The notes under the pieces were generated by a model, which ran no database searches, was not told where the DNA came from, and saw nothing but the letters and a program-made list of their open reading frames with translations. Positions 37,359 through 45,636 of a DNA stretch of 64,000 nt are shown piece after piece. Position 1 is the stretch's first letter, and each line of letters opens with the position of its first letter. The translations under genes were made by a program, and so were the position numbers. Source of the stretch: Sphingopyxis sp. USTB-05 (GTDB taxonomy: Bacteria; Pseudomonadota; Alphaproteobacteria; Sphingomonadales; Sphingomonadaceae); contig NZ_CP084712.1 of assembly GCF_023822045.1 (NCBI RefSeq), positions 2,046,001-2,110,000 of the forward strand. The letters run 5' to 3'.

Positions 37359-38029
37359 CAGACCAGCTTACAAAGGCACCCAACCCCAGCTTTCGCCTGA
37401 TCCCTTCCCGCTTTCCGCCGGTCGGTCTCTTCGATTCCGTTGCTACTGCTGCAGACGCTGAGGCGGTGATGGATCTCGTGGGCTGGACCAACGACCGGCT
37501 CGTTGCCGATCGAATTGCTCGTTTGCCAAAACCACAATGGGTATTTGGAAGTGCCAACTCCAGCATCATCATGGCTTCGTTCCTTCACGGCGCACCTGAT
37601 GGCATGCGCTTCAACGGTCCCGATCTTGGCGCCTGGTACGCTGCCAAAGAGATTGAGACTGCCATTGCGGAGGTCGCTCACCATCTTCGCCGCGAAGCCA
37701 TCGCTCGCCGAGAAGTGAGCATGAGCCGGACCTATCGAACTTACTCGGCGGAGCTAATCGGCCGCGATTACCTCGATATCCGCGGTCGTCATCGCGATCT
37801 GGCAGATGTCTATCGATCGGATAGCTACCACGCGTCACAGGCGTTCGGGGAATCCGTTCGCTCATCAGGACAATCCGGGTTGATCTTCGACAGCCTGCGC
37901 CGAAGAAACGGAACCAGCATGGTCTGCTTCATTCCGACGTCCGTTACTAAAGTGGTGCAGTCCGATCATTTCAAAATCACCGTCGCGGCCAGCGATCGAA
38001 AGATCGTTGTAAACCGCCTCGCCGCGTGA
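37355..38029 (+). CDS. RES-domain toxin
   Basis: 224 residues from GTG 37355. RES-domain features are the N-terminal Arg (NPSFRLIPSRFPP), YRTYSAELIGRDYLDIRG, Tyr/Ser in YHASQAFGESVR and LIFDSLRR. The family degrades NAD+ by phosphorolysis or ADP-ribosylates targets. Overlap with the antitoxin gene supports tight coupling. A decayed copy of its 3' end is at 39498-39565. Confidence 0.85.
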   Translation: MTDQLTKAPNPSFRLIPSRFPPVGLFDSVATAADAEAVMDLVGWTNDRLVADRIARLPKPQWVFGSANSSIIMASFLHGAPDGMRFNGPDLGAWYAAKEIETAIAEVAHHLRREAIARREVSMSRTYRTYSAELIGRDYLDIRGRHRDLADVYRSDSYHASQAFGESVRSSGQSGLIFDSLRRRNGTSMVCFIPTSVTKVVQSDHFKITVAASDRKIVVNRLAA

Positions 38030-38037
38030 TCCGAGAC

Positions 38038-38118
38038 GTCAGCTACCGTCGCCGATCTCGTCCATCAGTCTCTGTACAGCGGATATTGGAGTAGCGTCCG
38101 TAAGCCGGATCGTCTCTG
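38038..38118 (-). pseudogene. Fragment of zinc-ribbon gene (3' part)
   Basis: On the minus strand it encodes TPISAVQRLMDEIGDGS, the C-terminus of the intact gene at 39574-39771, with only scattered changes. The 5' two-thirds are absent. It forms, with the RES 3' end, a ~165-bp segment duplicated at 39498-39657. Confidence 0.7.
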
Positions 38119-38206
38119 ACGTGCCCTTCCTTCAAGGCCGGACTCTAATCAAGACGGGAGGAAAATTAGGGGGTCATGTCAAAGGATGCCCAGCGCCACA
38201 CGCTCC

Positions 38207-38385
38207 GTTAAACTCCCGTGCTCCAATTCCAGAATGACTGATATGCGGGCCCTCTGCGCACCATCGCGGTGCCATCGGTCCTGCGCCTTGATCGCGGCAA
38301 GAGGCATAGGACGGTATCACTTCGGCTTTCGAGTATTTTCAAACATTTGTCCTGATAACAACGGGTCCAGGCTGTCGGCGTGTCG
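38207..38385 (-). pseudogene. Fragments of SNase-like and HTH genes
   Basis: 38240-38264 is identical to 34130-34154 of the SNase-like gene. 38296-38385 resembles 34711-34800 and encodes HADSLDPLLSGQMFENT, the end of the HTH gene. Both are in the same orientation as their sources, with the intervening genes deleted. It is a decayed partial copy. Confidence 0.7.
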
Positions 38386-38557
38386 ACCGCAATGGCCGCT
38401 GACATCACCGACCATCTCTGGTCGGAGAAAGATGTTGTCGCTAAGGTCGATGAATAGCGCCCACTCCTAAGGCACCGGGGCATATAAAAACGCGCGCTGC
38501 GACTGGCTTGTTCACACTAGATTTACAGCGCGGGATTAAAGGGGAGGAAGAAAGGTG

Positions 38558-38585
38558 TTGACAAGTGTTCACGGTGCCCTAAATT
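38558..38585 (+). promoter_or_regulatory. Putative sigma-70-type promoter
   Basis: TTGACA (38558-38563) then a 16-base spacer and TAAATT (38580-38585), directly upstream of an AGGAGG ribosome site and the two-gene module. A good -35; the -10 is moderate. Confidence 0.5.
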
Positions 38586-38597
38586 TAGGAGGCAGCA

Positions 38598-38849
38598 CTG
38601 GCTAGGCCGCGACACCCCGACAAGGATGTCGAAGAGGCCGTCCAATATGCGGAGAGCCTAGGTTGGTCTGTGCGGATGCAAGGTCATTGGGGCCGTATGT
38701 ATTGCGCTCAGTCTGATCGAGATGGTTGCCAGTTTGGAATTTCCGGATCGCCGAAAAATGGCGGCAACCATGCAAAGCAAATTGCACGGGCAGTGGATCG
38801 GTGCCCGCATCAGAATGGAGTAGAGGAGGCAGATGATGGAAACGTATGA
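38598..38849 (+). CDS. Small HicA-like protein with probable CTG start
   Basis: An 83-residue frame beginning LARPRHPDKDVEEAVQYAE and containing GHWGRMYCAQSDRDG and SPKNGGNHAKQIARAVDRC, which resembles a family of ~80-residue proteins with an N-terminal RHPxK motif known to me from paired small genes. There is no ATG, GTG or TTG after the upstream stop TAG at 38586. CTG 38598 is preceded by a perfect AGGAGG at 5 bases. Its stop lies 17 bases inside the next gene, so both are co-translated. Confidence 0.6.
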   Translation: MARPRHPDKDVEEAVQYAESLGWSVRMQGHWGRMYCAQSDRDGCQFGISGSPKNGGNHAKQIARAVDRCPHQNGVEEADDGNV

Positions 38850-39366
38850 ATTCACGGTCATTGCCACCGGCCTTGACCCACAAGATGAAGGCTTTGAGGC
38901 GCTATTCTATGACGCTGGCTGCGACGATGCTCTGGTATCGTTTCAGAAGGGGCACATACTCGTCGATTTTAGCCGAGAGGCATCCTCATTGGAGGAGGCC
39001 ATTGGGTCCGCAGTGGACAATTGCCGCGCGGCAGGCGCCATAGTGGAGCGCGTTGAGCCTGACCCCTTGGTCAGCCTGTCTGACATCGCGACCCGCTCGG
39101 ATATGAGTCGCTCTGCTATGACAAATTACTTCAAGGGTCACAGGTCCGAGGGGTTCCCCGCTCCGAAGGCGCGCGTTACCACAGCGAGCCCGCTTTGGGA
39201 TTGGTCCGATGTTTCTATCTGGCTATATCATCACGACCGGGTGTCGAAAGAAACGGCGATCGGAGCAACGGTTTTCAGTGTCGCAAACGATTTACTGGAA
39301 TGCGACGACAGCAATTTTCGATCCCAACTTCACGAGAAGGTGACGGAAAGAATCGCCGCGATTTGA
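38833..39366 (+). CDS. Partner protein of the HicA-like gene, HTH domain
   Basis: 177 residues. The N-terminal ~75 residues form an alpha/beta domain (YEFTVIATGL, DEGFEALFYDAGCDDALVSF, DFSREASSLEEAI). A helix-turn-helix-like part follows (VSLSDIATRSDMSRSAMTNYFKG) and then WDWSDVSIWLYHH. The layout is of a regulatory antitoxin-like protein. AGGAGG precedes the ATG pair at 38833/38836. A + strand terminator is 4 bases downstream of the stop. Confidence 0.65.
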   Translation: MMETYEFTVIATGLDPQDEGFEALFYDAGCDDALVSFQKGHILVDFSREASSLEEAIGSAVDNCRAAGAIVERVEPDPLVSLSDIATRSDMSRSAMTNYFKGHRSEGFPAPKARVTTASPLWDWSDVSIWLYHHDRVSKETAIGATVFSVANDLLECDDSNFRSQLHEKVTERIAAI

Positions 39367-39369
39367 TTG

Positions 39370-39395
39370 AGCCCCGCTCCGGCGGGGCTTTCTTT
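39370..39395 (+). terminator. Rho-independent terminator after two-gene module
   Basis: Stem AGCCCCGC / GCGGGGCT with TCCG loop, then TTCTTT. It sits 4 bases after the stop at 39366. Confidence 0.9.
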
Positions 39396-39497
39396 ATGTA
39401 CGTTCGCTAGATTCAAACTGCGACATTACCTGCTATCGAACGAAGTTCCTCGCGAGCTTCGATTTTTACCGACGACCGGCTGGCTGCGGTCGCCAAG

Positions 39498-39565
39498 GTG
39501 GTTAGTCCGATGATTTCAAAATCAGCAACACGGCTCGCTATCAAACGATCGTTGTAAACCATCTC
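39498..39565 (+). pseudogene. Decayed 3' fragment of RES toxin gene
   Basis: Matches 37951-38025 with many changes. The reading frame is no longer open. It adjoins the intact zinc-ribbon gene as the RES gene adjoins that gene's fragment at 38038-38118. It is the mirror half of the duplication. Confidence 0.6.
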
Positions 39566-39573
39566 GTCTCATC

Positions 39574-39771
39574 TCAGCTGCCGTCGCCGATCTCGTCCAT
39601 CAGCCTCTGTACGGCGGATATTGGAGTAGCGTCCGTAAGCCGGATTGTCTCGCCGCAACCGGGGCATTCGATCGTCCGTCCCAGGCGCAAAGTTCGGTAG
39701 CTCACACTGAACTCTCGCCGGCAGCCTGGGCAACTTCCCGAAGCACGGATATCGTCGAGCTCATGGGCCAT
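39574..39771 (-). CDS. Small zinc-ribbon protein
   Basis: 65 residues with CPGCRREF and CPGCGETI, a four-cysteine zinc ribbon. The C-terminus is a short helix (ISAVQRLMDEI). No partner is obvious. A 3' fragment is duplicated at 38038-38118. Function is unknown. Confidence 0.65.
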   Translation of the reverse strand: MAHELDDIRASGSCPGCRREFSVSYRTLRLGRTIECPGCGETIRLTDATPISAVQRLMDEIGDGS

Positions 39772-39847
39772 ATCTGTAATATATGCGATGAGGGGCTGAA
39801 TTGGAATGCTCAGAGCAACGCTGAGCCCACTGGCCTAAAGGGGCGAA

Positions 39848-41488
39848 ATGAACGCAGTTAAAGCAATCGTGGCCTGGTTGGTTCGCAAGGGAATCGTGTT
39901 CGCGTTGATTGTAGCAGCAATAGCGTTCCATCAATTTGTTTGGCCGTTGATATCAGACGGAACGGCGCGAACTGCGGCCACCGAAGAATGGAAATCACCG
40001 GCTGAGATCAGGACCAATCTGATAAACCTGAAGCGCCAGGCGATCGCTGATCTCGAGATATCTCAACGCCAGTTCCTCGCCATGTCCGGGACCGAGTTAG
40101 AGGCGACCCTTCAGGAGAAACGCAGCGATCTGGCCAAAACGGACTTGGATCTGAAACAGCAGCAGGGATGGTTGGCGAGCGTCAGACCCACAGCGATCAT
40201 TGCGCGCGAGAAACTGAAATTGCGGCGCGGCAAATTGTCCGCCGAAATCGCGCTGCTTGAGGCAGTCATAGACCGCGAGGCGCGCCGTGCCGCGTTCAAC
40301 AGAATCTCCTTTCCGAGTCAAAGCGCCGTCGAGGTTGCCCGTATCGCGTGCGACCGAGCGAACAAGGCTGTGCGGACATTCAACAACGGCAGCTATGTGA
40401 AACGGGCTGCGGCCAATCTCCTCGACAATCGCGCCGTGAAGCTCACGCAGACGGCAAGGGCCGCCTGCCTCAGCTATAAATCCAAGAGATCTGCGCGGGA
40501 GACTGGCTTGGCCGCCGGCAAGGTTGCGCGGGCGGAATTGGAGGCATCCCAAGTTGCCCTCGCGCAAGTCCGAAACGACGTCGCGGCTAGGATCCACGAT
40601 TACTCCCCCGATGTTACCAAGCAAACGGTTCGAAGCATATTATTGAAGGCCCTGCTCGTGCTTGGGGCGATCATCGCGATGCCATTCATTATCCGCACGA
40701 TCTTCTACTATGTTCTCGCCCCTCTGGCAGAGCGCCGGGCATCAATCCGTATCAAGGTTCCCGGAGCCGGCAACGTGCCTATTCCGCCTGCGGAAAATTC
40801 TCGCGTGTCGGTTCTCATCACCTTGCGCAAAAGCGAGGAACTCTTGGTGCGGCAAGATTATCTGCAATCGACCGCCCTCGGCGCCAAGAAAGACACGCGT
40901 TGGCTGCTCGATTGTCGGCACGTCTTTTCTAGCGTTGCCAGCGGCCTGATCTTCTTAACGCGAATTCGGGGAGAAGGAGAGAACACCACCGTCTCTGCGG
41001 TTCGTGATCCGTTTGCCGAGCTCACTGAGGTCGATATGCCGCAGGGTGCCGCTTGCGTGTTGCATCCCCGTGCGCTCGTCGCCGTCGCGCAGCCTGAAGG
41101 GCAACCAGTTCGGATCACGAGCCATTGGCGTTTGTTCTCTCTCAATGCCTGGCTGACGCTGCAACTTCGCTACTTGGTCTTCCATGGTCCATGCCGGCTG
41201 GTCATCAAAGGTGGCCGCGGCATCCGGTTGGAACGGGCAGAGCGCGGCCGTATCTTTGGACAAGACCAGTTGGTTGGATTTAGCGCGGATCTTGCATATT
41301 CTGTGACGCGCACAGAGACATTTGCGCCATATCTGTTCGGTCGCGAACAGCTGTTCAAAGACAGGGTCGAGCAAGGCTCTGGAATTCTGATCATCGAGGA
41401 AGCGCCGCTATCAACTCGGCAGAAAGGCGGAGTCCGGGGCGGACTGGAAGGCGCGTTCGACGCAAGCTTGAAGGCATTTGGCATATAG
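39848..41488 (+). CDS. Membrane coiled-coil protein of unknown function
   Basis: 546 residues. A first membrane helix (FALIVAAIAFHQFVWPLI, ~15-36), a charged coiled-coil region (~50-265), a second membrane helix (LLVLGAIIAMPFIIRTIFYYVL, ~268-292) and a ~250-residue C-terminal beta-rich domain (VSVLITLRKSEELLV, RWLLDCRHVFSSVASG). The two helices place the coiled coil in the periplasm and both ends in the cytoplasm, or the reverse. No family was recognised. It is the only gene of its transcription unit. Confidence 0.55.
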   Translation: MNAVKAIVAWLVRKGIVFALIVAAIAFHQFVWPLISDGTARTAATEEWKSPAEIRTNLINLKRQAIADLEISQRQFLAMSGTELEATLQEKRSDLAKTDLDLKQQQGWLASVRPTAIIAREKLKLRRGKLSAEIALLEAVIDREARRAAFNRISFPSQSAVEVARIACDRANKAVRTFNNGSYVKRAAANLLDNRAVKLTQTARAACLSYKSKRSARETGLAAGKVARAELEASQVALAQVRNDVAARIHDYSPDVTKQTVRSILLKALLVLGAIIAMPFIIRTIFYYVLAPLAERRASIRIKVPGAGNVPIPPAENSRVSVLITLRKSEELLVRQDYLQSTALGAKKDTRWLLDCRHVFSSVASGLIFLTRIRGEGENTTVSAVRDPFAELTEVDMPQGAACVLHPRALVAVAQPEGQPVRITSHWRLFSLNAWLTLQLRYLVFHGPCRLVIKGGRGIRLERAERGRIFGQDQLVGFSADLAYSVTRTETFAPYLFGREQLFKDRVEQGSGILIIEEAPLSTRQKGGVRGGLEGAFDASLKAFGI

Positions 41489-41528
41489 GCTCGAAGTGTT
41501 GATGCACTTCGCCCGCAATCCACGAACG

Positions 41529-41554
41529 AAAAAGGCGGCCGATAGCTGGCCGCC
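41529..41554 (-). terminator. Terminator for minus-strand mobilisation operon
   Basis: On the minus strand GGCGGCC-AGCTATC-GGCCGCC followed by five T. It lies ~115 bases after the relaxase stop (41668) and also below the convergent + gene end (41488). Confidence 0.8.
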
Positions 41555-41667
41555 TCATGCTGACAAATTGGACCGCGTCAGCCGCCCGGCACGTCTTCTT
41601 TGGAGATCATGTCTCTTTCCTCCACTTGTATTTCATAGCCTCACCATACCGTTATATCTTTGCACAA

Positions 41668-43188
41668 TCAATCGCGTCCGCGCTGCTGCATTGCCTTGTA
41701 CGCAAGCATTAAGTCGGCTGGGTCGATATCGGTCGGATTGGCCGCAACGATCGTCTGCGGGAACGTCGGGACTGGAGCTCGCGGCTTGGCAAGCACTGGC
41801 TGGCCGCGGACGATCACCTGTTCTTTCGCGGCAACACGCGCAACAGCCTTTGCAGGTGACTGAGTGATTAATCGCGCTGCAGCGATATCGCCTGCATCGG
41901 CGCGCATTTTTAGATATTCGTTCCATGTTGGCTTTCTGCCCCGTGCGAGCGGGCGAGCCTGTTGTGAATGGAGCTCACTCAATGCGGCAAGCTCGAGCCG
42001 CGACACTTCGAGCGAAAATTGACGATAGAACCCGCGACGTTCGCTGGCCGGAAGCTGTGCAGCTTCTCGTCGCCTGCGGATCATCAACAGCCTTCGCTTG
42101 CGTGCGCGTTCCAAGGCTTGTTCTTTACGCAGCCGGTGACGTGCCACACGTTTGTCGCGCTCGGCTGCAGCATGCTGCAGCGCGAGTAGATCAAAGCCGT
42201 CCTTTAGCCGCTGACGATCAGTGCCAGGGCCAAGAGGTGCCCCTGGCCTCGTTGCCGTACGTTCCGGCCACCAGCGTTCGAAACTTTCTGCTTCGCTCGC
42301 GTGTCGCGCCTCAAGACGGCGCAGCCCATATTTGCGATCGGGAAGATCGAGGTTCGACGCCCGAATTCGGTTACCCGGATCCGCCGCATCAAAGATGACC
42401 AGACCTCGCAATTCTTCGGTTTTCTTTGTCGTTCGATATATGGGTTCAAAGTCTAGACCAGCTGCGCAAAGCGCGTCTCGTTTCGATGGCCAGTCAGGCG
42501 TATCAAGAGCGCTTCGTATTTCCTCTGCCCGCTCCATGAGCGGTATCGAACCCACCCGATCAGACCGTCTCTGCGGGGCCGCAGGTTTGTCTTTGGCTTC
42601 CCCCGCCAAGCGTGCTTGCGCAGCCTCGGACGGCGTACGAAGCGCGCGAAGCCCAAGCTGCCGTTCCAACTTCCGGCATGTATCCATCACGCGAGCGAGT
42701 GCGCGAAAGTCATATGTCCGAAGGGCCCGGGCGGACACCGGGACAGCATCGACTTCCGCATCGGACAGTGCATGCGGACCGATATCATCGACGGCGTTAC
42801 CTTTGCGGAGGAACCAATGCTTTGGAGGTGTCTGACCAGTTTCAGGATCGATCGTGCAGTAGAAGATGTGTACGTGGTCGTGCGCTTTGTCCGAATGGCG
42901 AACGACGACGCGCTGGAGACCCACTAGTCGAAGCGCAATGGTAATTTCGCTGGCACAGTGCCGCCATTGGTCGGCGTCGAGCGCGCCGTCCTCGATTGCA
43001 GCTGAGAGTGAGATATGCAGCAATACATTCTTCGCGCGCGTGCTAAGCGCAGCAACTGCAGCCATCTCGTCTGCGGCGAGCTCGACGGATGTCACGCCCT
43101 TTAAGTCGAGGACCTCATGGACGCGATTCTCGACGAGGTATCGAACGATGCCGGCAAAATCCGCACCCCATGTAATGTTGCTGATCAT
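41668..43188 (-). CDS. Relaxase / mobilization nuclease (MobP-like)
   Basis: 506 residues. The N-terminal relaxase domain has the three-His metal site AHDHVHIFY (His103, 105, 107) and a candidate catalytic Tyr17 in IVRYLVEN. The C-terminal ~250 residues are basic and helical, without helicase or primase motifs. It nicks oriT and leads DNA transfer. It overlaps mobC by 4 bases. Confidence 0.85.
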   Translation of the reverse strand: MISNITWGADFAGIVRYLVENRVHEVLDLKGVTSVELAADEMAAVAALSTRAKNVLLHISLSAAIEDGALDADQWRHCASEITIALRLVGLQRVVVRHSDKAHDHVHIFYCTIDPETGQTPPKHWFLRKGNAVDDIGPHALSDAEVDAVPVSARALRTYDFRALARVMDTCRKLERQLGLRALRTPSEAAQARLAGEAKDKPAAPQRRSDRVGSIPLMERAEEIRSALDTPDWPSKRDALCAAGLDFEPIYRTTKKTEELRGLVIFDAADPGNRIRASNLDLPDRKYGLRRLEARHASEAESFERWWPERTATRPGAPLGPGTDRQRLKDGFDLLALQHAAAERDKRVARHRLRKEQALERARKRRLLMIRRRREAAQLPASERRGFYRQFSLEVSRLELAALSELHSQQARPLARGRKPTWNEYLKMRADAGDIAAARLITQSPAKAVARVAAKEQVIVRGQPVLAKPRAPVPTFPQTIVAANPTDIDPADLMLAYKAMQQRGRD

Positions 43189-43508
43189 GACTTTGCGATA
43201 TTCACTGCCTGCAGCAGTTCTCTGTATGCATCGATGAGTTCGTCCGATCGAACCTGCTCGCCAGAGTTCATGTGTCGCGCGATCTGATTGACATTATTGC
43301 CGAGCTGACGGACGGCGCGGACGAGATCGCGTGAGATCACGATCCGCTTGTTCGCACGTCGAACGAGGCGGCGTAGAACTTCGGCCTCGCTGCACCCTGA
43401 ATATGCGGCGACCGCCTGAAGCTGGGCGAACTCATGCGCGTCCCAGCGCGTGCTGCGAACGATTTGTCTCTGGCGATTTTCGGATCCGGTCTGTCCGGGC
43501 ATTTTCAT
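43185..43508 (-). CDS. mobC: MobC-type relaxosome accessory protein
   Basis: 107 residues. A ribbon-helix-helix-like part (EAEVLRRLVRRA) and the MobC signature VRQLGNNVNQIARHMN, as seen in mobilisable plasmids. ATG 43508 has AGGGGA upstream. The frame is open further to 43733 through the oriT-like region, without protein-like composition. It binds oriT and helps the relaxase. Confidence 0.85.
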   Translation of the reverse strand: MKMPGQTGSENRQRQIVRSTRWDAHEFAQLQAVAAYSGCSEAEVLRRLVRRANKRIVISRDLVRAVRQLGNNVNQIARHMNSGEQVRSDELIDAYRELLQAVNIAKS

Positions 43509-43775
43509 TCCCCTAGGGTGAAATTCTTCGGTCTCGAGGAGGGGTTTGGGGAGGACAGCGTCCTCTCCAACAAGGTCGGGCCACGCGGAACAAGCGACAG
43601 AGCGAAGCGACAGAGCGCGGACCAAAGCGCCGCTGCAGCGGCGCGGTAGTCGTTGGCCAGCCCTTGCTGTTTCCTCCCTTATTTCGATTGAATCTGTGAT
43701 TTTCTTGAACGTGGCGACGCTTGTCGTCGCCACCCCCCTCCCCCCGACGCTGAGGCGTCAGGGGGTCGCTGCGTA
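43509..43775. other. Candidate oriT region
   Basis: It lies between mobC and the next operon. It holds a 13-bp tandem repeat AAGCGACAGAGCG (43592-43604, 43605-43617), an 18-bp perfect palindrome (43627-43644), an 8-bp inverted repeat GTGGCGAC/GTCGCCAC (43711-43733) and a hairpin CCCCCGACGC-TGAG-GCGTCAGGGGG (43741-43765). oriT sites usually sit beside mobC/relaxase genes and contain such repeats. The nick site is not identified. Confidence 0.6.
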
Positions 43776-44363
43776 TCAGCCGTTGCCTGCGCGGCGATCG
43801 GCGTACTCTGCACCGCAGATCATGAGGTCATTGCGGATGGTCTCGTTGCGGATTGGGACCGGCCTGGTGCCATTCCTTGCGCTGGTTACGAACCCGCCTG
43901 TCGCGGCATCGACACAACGGCCGAGCTCGCGATCGGACGCTGCATGCGTTGCCGCTCGTTCGGCTTTGATATGGTTTTCGCCAAGCACCCAACCGGCGCC
44001 GCACGCGAGCATGCCGATCACGAGCGTTCCGAGTGCCGTCGTGAAGTAGAGCTTTCGCGCCGTATGCGTTGCGTCGACTGGCAGCGTGTCGCGCACCTTT
44101 AGCATGGCCTTCAACGCAGCATCGTCGATGCGAGCTGGCAGGTCATAGTGGATCTTCTGCTGAGCCTCACGCCCGGCCTGTGCGATCGTCGCTTCAAGCT
44201 GCTGAAGGAAATTCATCCGGGCCACTAGTTCGTACATTGCGCCCGGGCTGGTCGCAATTTCGGCAGGCAAAGCGCTCATCATTTCGTTCAGCTGACGATA
44301 GTCTTCGGCCGTAGCCGCACGGCCTAAGACATTGCGCATGATCTGTTCTGCAAGGCTGCTCAT
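43776..44363 (-). CDS. Mobilisation-associated membrane protein
   Basis: 195 residues. A cytoplasmic helical N-terminus (~1-105), one membrane helix (LYFTTALGTLVIGMLACGAGWVLG, ~107-128) and a C-terminal periplasmic part with two Cys (GRCVDAATGGF, MICGAEY). The start overlaps the ParA-like stop by 4 bases. Function is unknown, but its position next to mob genes suggests a role in transfer. Confidence 0.55.
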   Translation of the reverse strand: MSSLAEQIMRNVLGRAATAEDYRQLNEMMSALPAEIATSPGAMYELVARMNFLQQLEATIAQAGREAQQKIHYDLPARIDDAALKAMLKVRDTLPVDATHTARKLYFTTALGTLVIGMLACGAGWVLGENHIKAERAATHAASDRELGRCVDAATGGFVTSARNGTRPVPIRNETIRNDLMICGAEYADRRAGNG

Positions 44364-45109
44364 GGCCGGCCTCCCAAGAGATCAGAGAGCGGTTCAAGCG
44401 CATCTGCAACAGCCTCCCACCAAAGATCGAAGTCAATTCGATCAGTGAGTCCAAGTTCCACTTCAGAGAGATTATGAAACGGCGCGCGGGCCCTTGCGAT
44501 TTTGGTTCGAACGAAAATCGGCAAAACAGGTAGGTATGCTTCGATGCCGCCGTTGCGGATAAAACTAGCTCGTGCTTTCGAGCCGTTCCAAAGTTCGAAT
44601 TTGGACGGATCGGAGCCGAAGCGACCGTTCATCAGAAAAATCGTTTGCGGCTCTCCGGCGACCTGCAGGGCCGTGTCGAGCAACCAGATCGAATCTTCTT
44701 CTTCGCTGGCAACCCAAACGTTTATGAAGTCACGGTTCAGTGCCTCCGAGACCCGCTTTAGGCGAATGGTTTCCTCAGCCATTTCGGCGCCGATGTTGCC
44801 CGGAAGGTCGACGATAATTACGCAGTCGTCATTCACCCGCGCCCAAGCCTCATATAGAGAAGTCCACCCGAGTGGGTCGCGAAGAGGCACTCGCTCAACG
44901 CCGATACTTCGATCGTAATAGCGCTCGAGATGTCCATTGCGTGCGTCGGCATCAAAGGCGGCTACCTCATATCCCTGCGCAATTAGCCAGCCTGTAATTG
45001 TGCGCGCACCGAAGCTCTTACCCGTCCCCCCTTTATCACCTCCTACCAAGATAATTCGCCGCCGTTTGCGCGGATTTGTAAAGTCTGCGTTGGATGCAAG
45101 CATCGCCAT
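44360..45109 (-). CDS. ParA/MobD-like ATPase
   Basis: 249 residues. Walker A is VGGDKGGTGKSFGART, a ParA-type deviant P-loop with signature Lys, and a Walker-B-like DCVIIVDLPGN follows. I prefer ATG 45109, since AAAGGA lies at good spacing; an ATG at 45115 is the alternative. Such ATPases assist mobilisation or partition. The 5' part and upstream region are duplicated in the chimeric locus downstream. Confidence 0.75.
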   Translation of the reverse strand: MAMLASNADFTNPRKRRRIILVGGDKGGTGKSFGARTITGWLIAQGYEVAAFDADARNGHLERYYDRSIGVERVPLRDPLGWTSLYEAWARVNDDCVIIVDLPGNIGAEMAEETIRLKRVSEALNRDFINVWVASEEEDSIWLLDTALQVAGEPQTIFLMNGRFGSDPSKFELWNGSKARASFIRNGGIEAYLPVLPIFVRTKIARARAPFHNLSEVELGLTDRIDFDLWWEAVADALEPLSDLLGGRP

Positions 45110-45243
45110 GTGCATTTCCTTTGAACAGGATAGACGCCAGGGCTCGCCGCGCACGCGCGGCGAGATTGGCGAGTTTCCAGTGAAGATCGAGAATTGAGGC
45201 GCCGCCGACCCGAGAACCATCGGGTGCGTCAATGCCCCTGCTG

Positions 45244-45501
45244 TTAGAGCAAATCGGGGGAAAGGTTCGGGATCACCTCGCTGTTCCCGAGGCCAATCTT
45301 TTGACCACTTGCAAGAGGCAGATCCCCGCTGCGTGCGTCAGCGGCGAAGCCGGCCTCGTGATATCCTTGCATCGCGGACCAACCGATAACTGATCGGGCT
45401 GCGAAGCTTTTTCCGACCCCGCCCTTGTCACCACCCATGAGAACCGTGGGCCGCTGATTACGTCGTTTTGTGAAGTTTGCGTTCGATGCGCGCACTGCCA
45501 T
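45244..45501 (-). pseudogene. Chimeric remnant: ParA-like 5' end joined to the 3' end of the neighbouring gene
   Basis: 85 codons. The first ~60 residues (NANFTKRRNQ…, GGDKGGVGKSFAARS) match the N-terminus of the ParA-like gene. The last 25 (LASGQKIGLGNSEVIPNLS) match the C-terminus of the gene at 45637-46035. It keeps an intact P-loop but no other ATPase motif. I interpret it as a recombination product between the two neighbours, open but probably not a working ATPase. Confidence 0.7.
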
Positions 45502-45636
45502 TTTGGGTTCCTTTACTAGACAGGTTGCTAAGGCTCGCAGCGTAGGGGCAGCGAACTTGGTGAGTTTCGATTGAAGATTGAGCAGCGAGATTGCCGCGTC
45601 CCCGAGAACGGGCAAGCGCACCAATCGCCGCTGTCC

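Noticed and set aside
43592..43617. Possible CRISPR or minisatellite because of the 13-bp tandem repeat
   Set aside because: Only two copies without spacers; it fits an oriT-type iteron better. No CRISPR array was seen anywhere in the window.
43546..44049. 167-residue + frame over the oriT-like region
   Set aside because: It runs through tandem repeats and hairpins and antisense to the membrane protein gene. The composition is Arg/Ser/Pro-rich noise.
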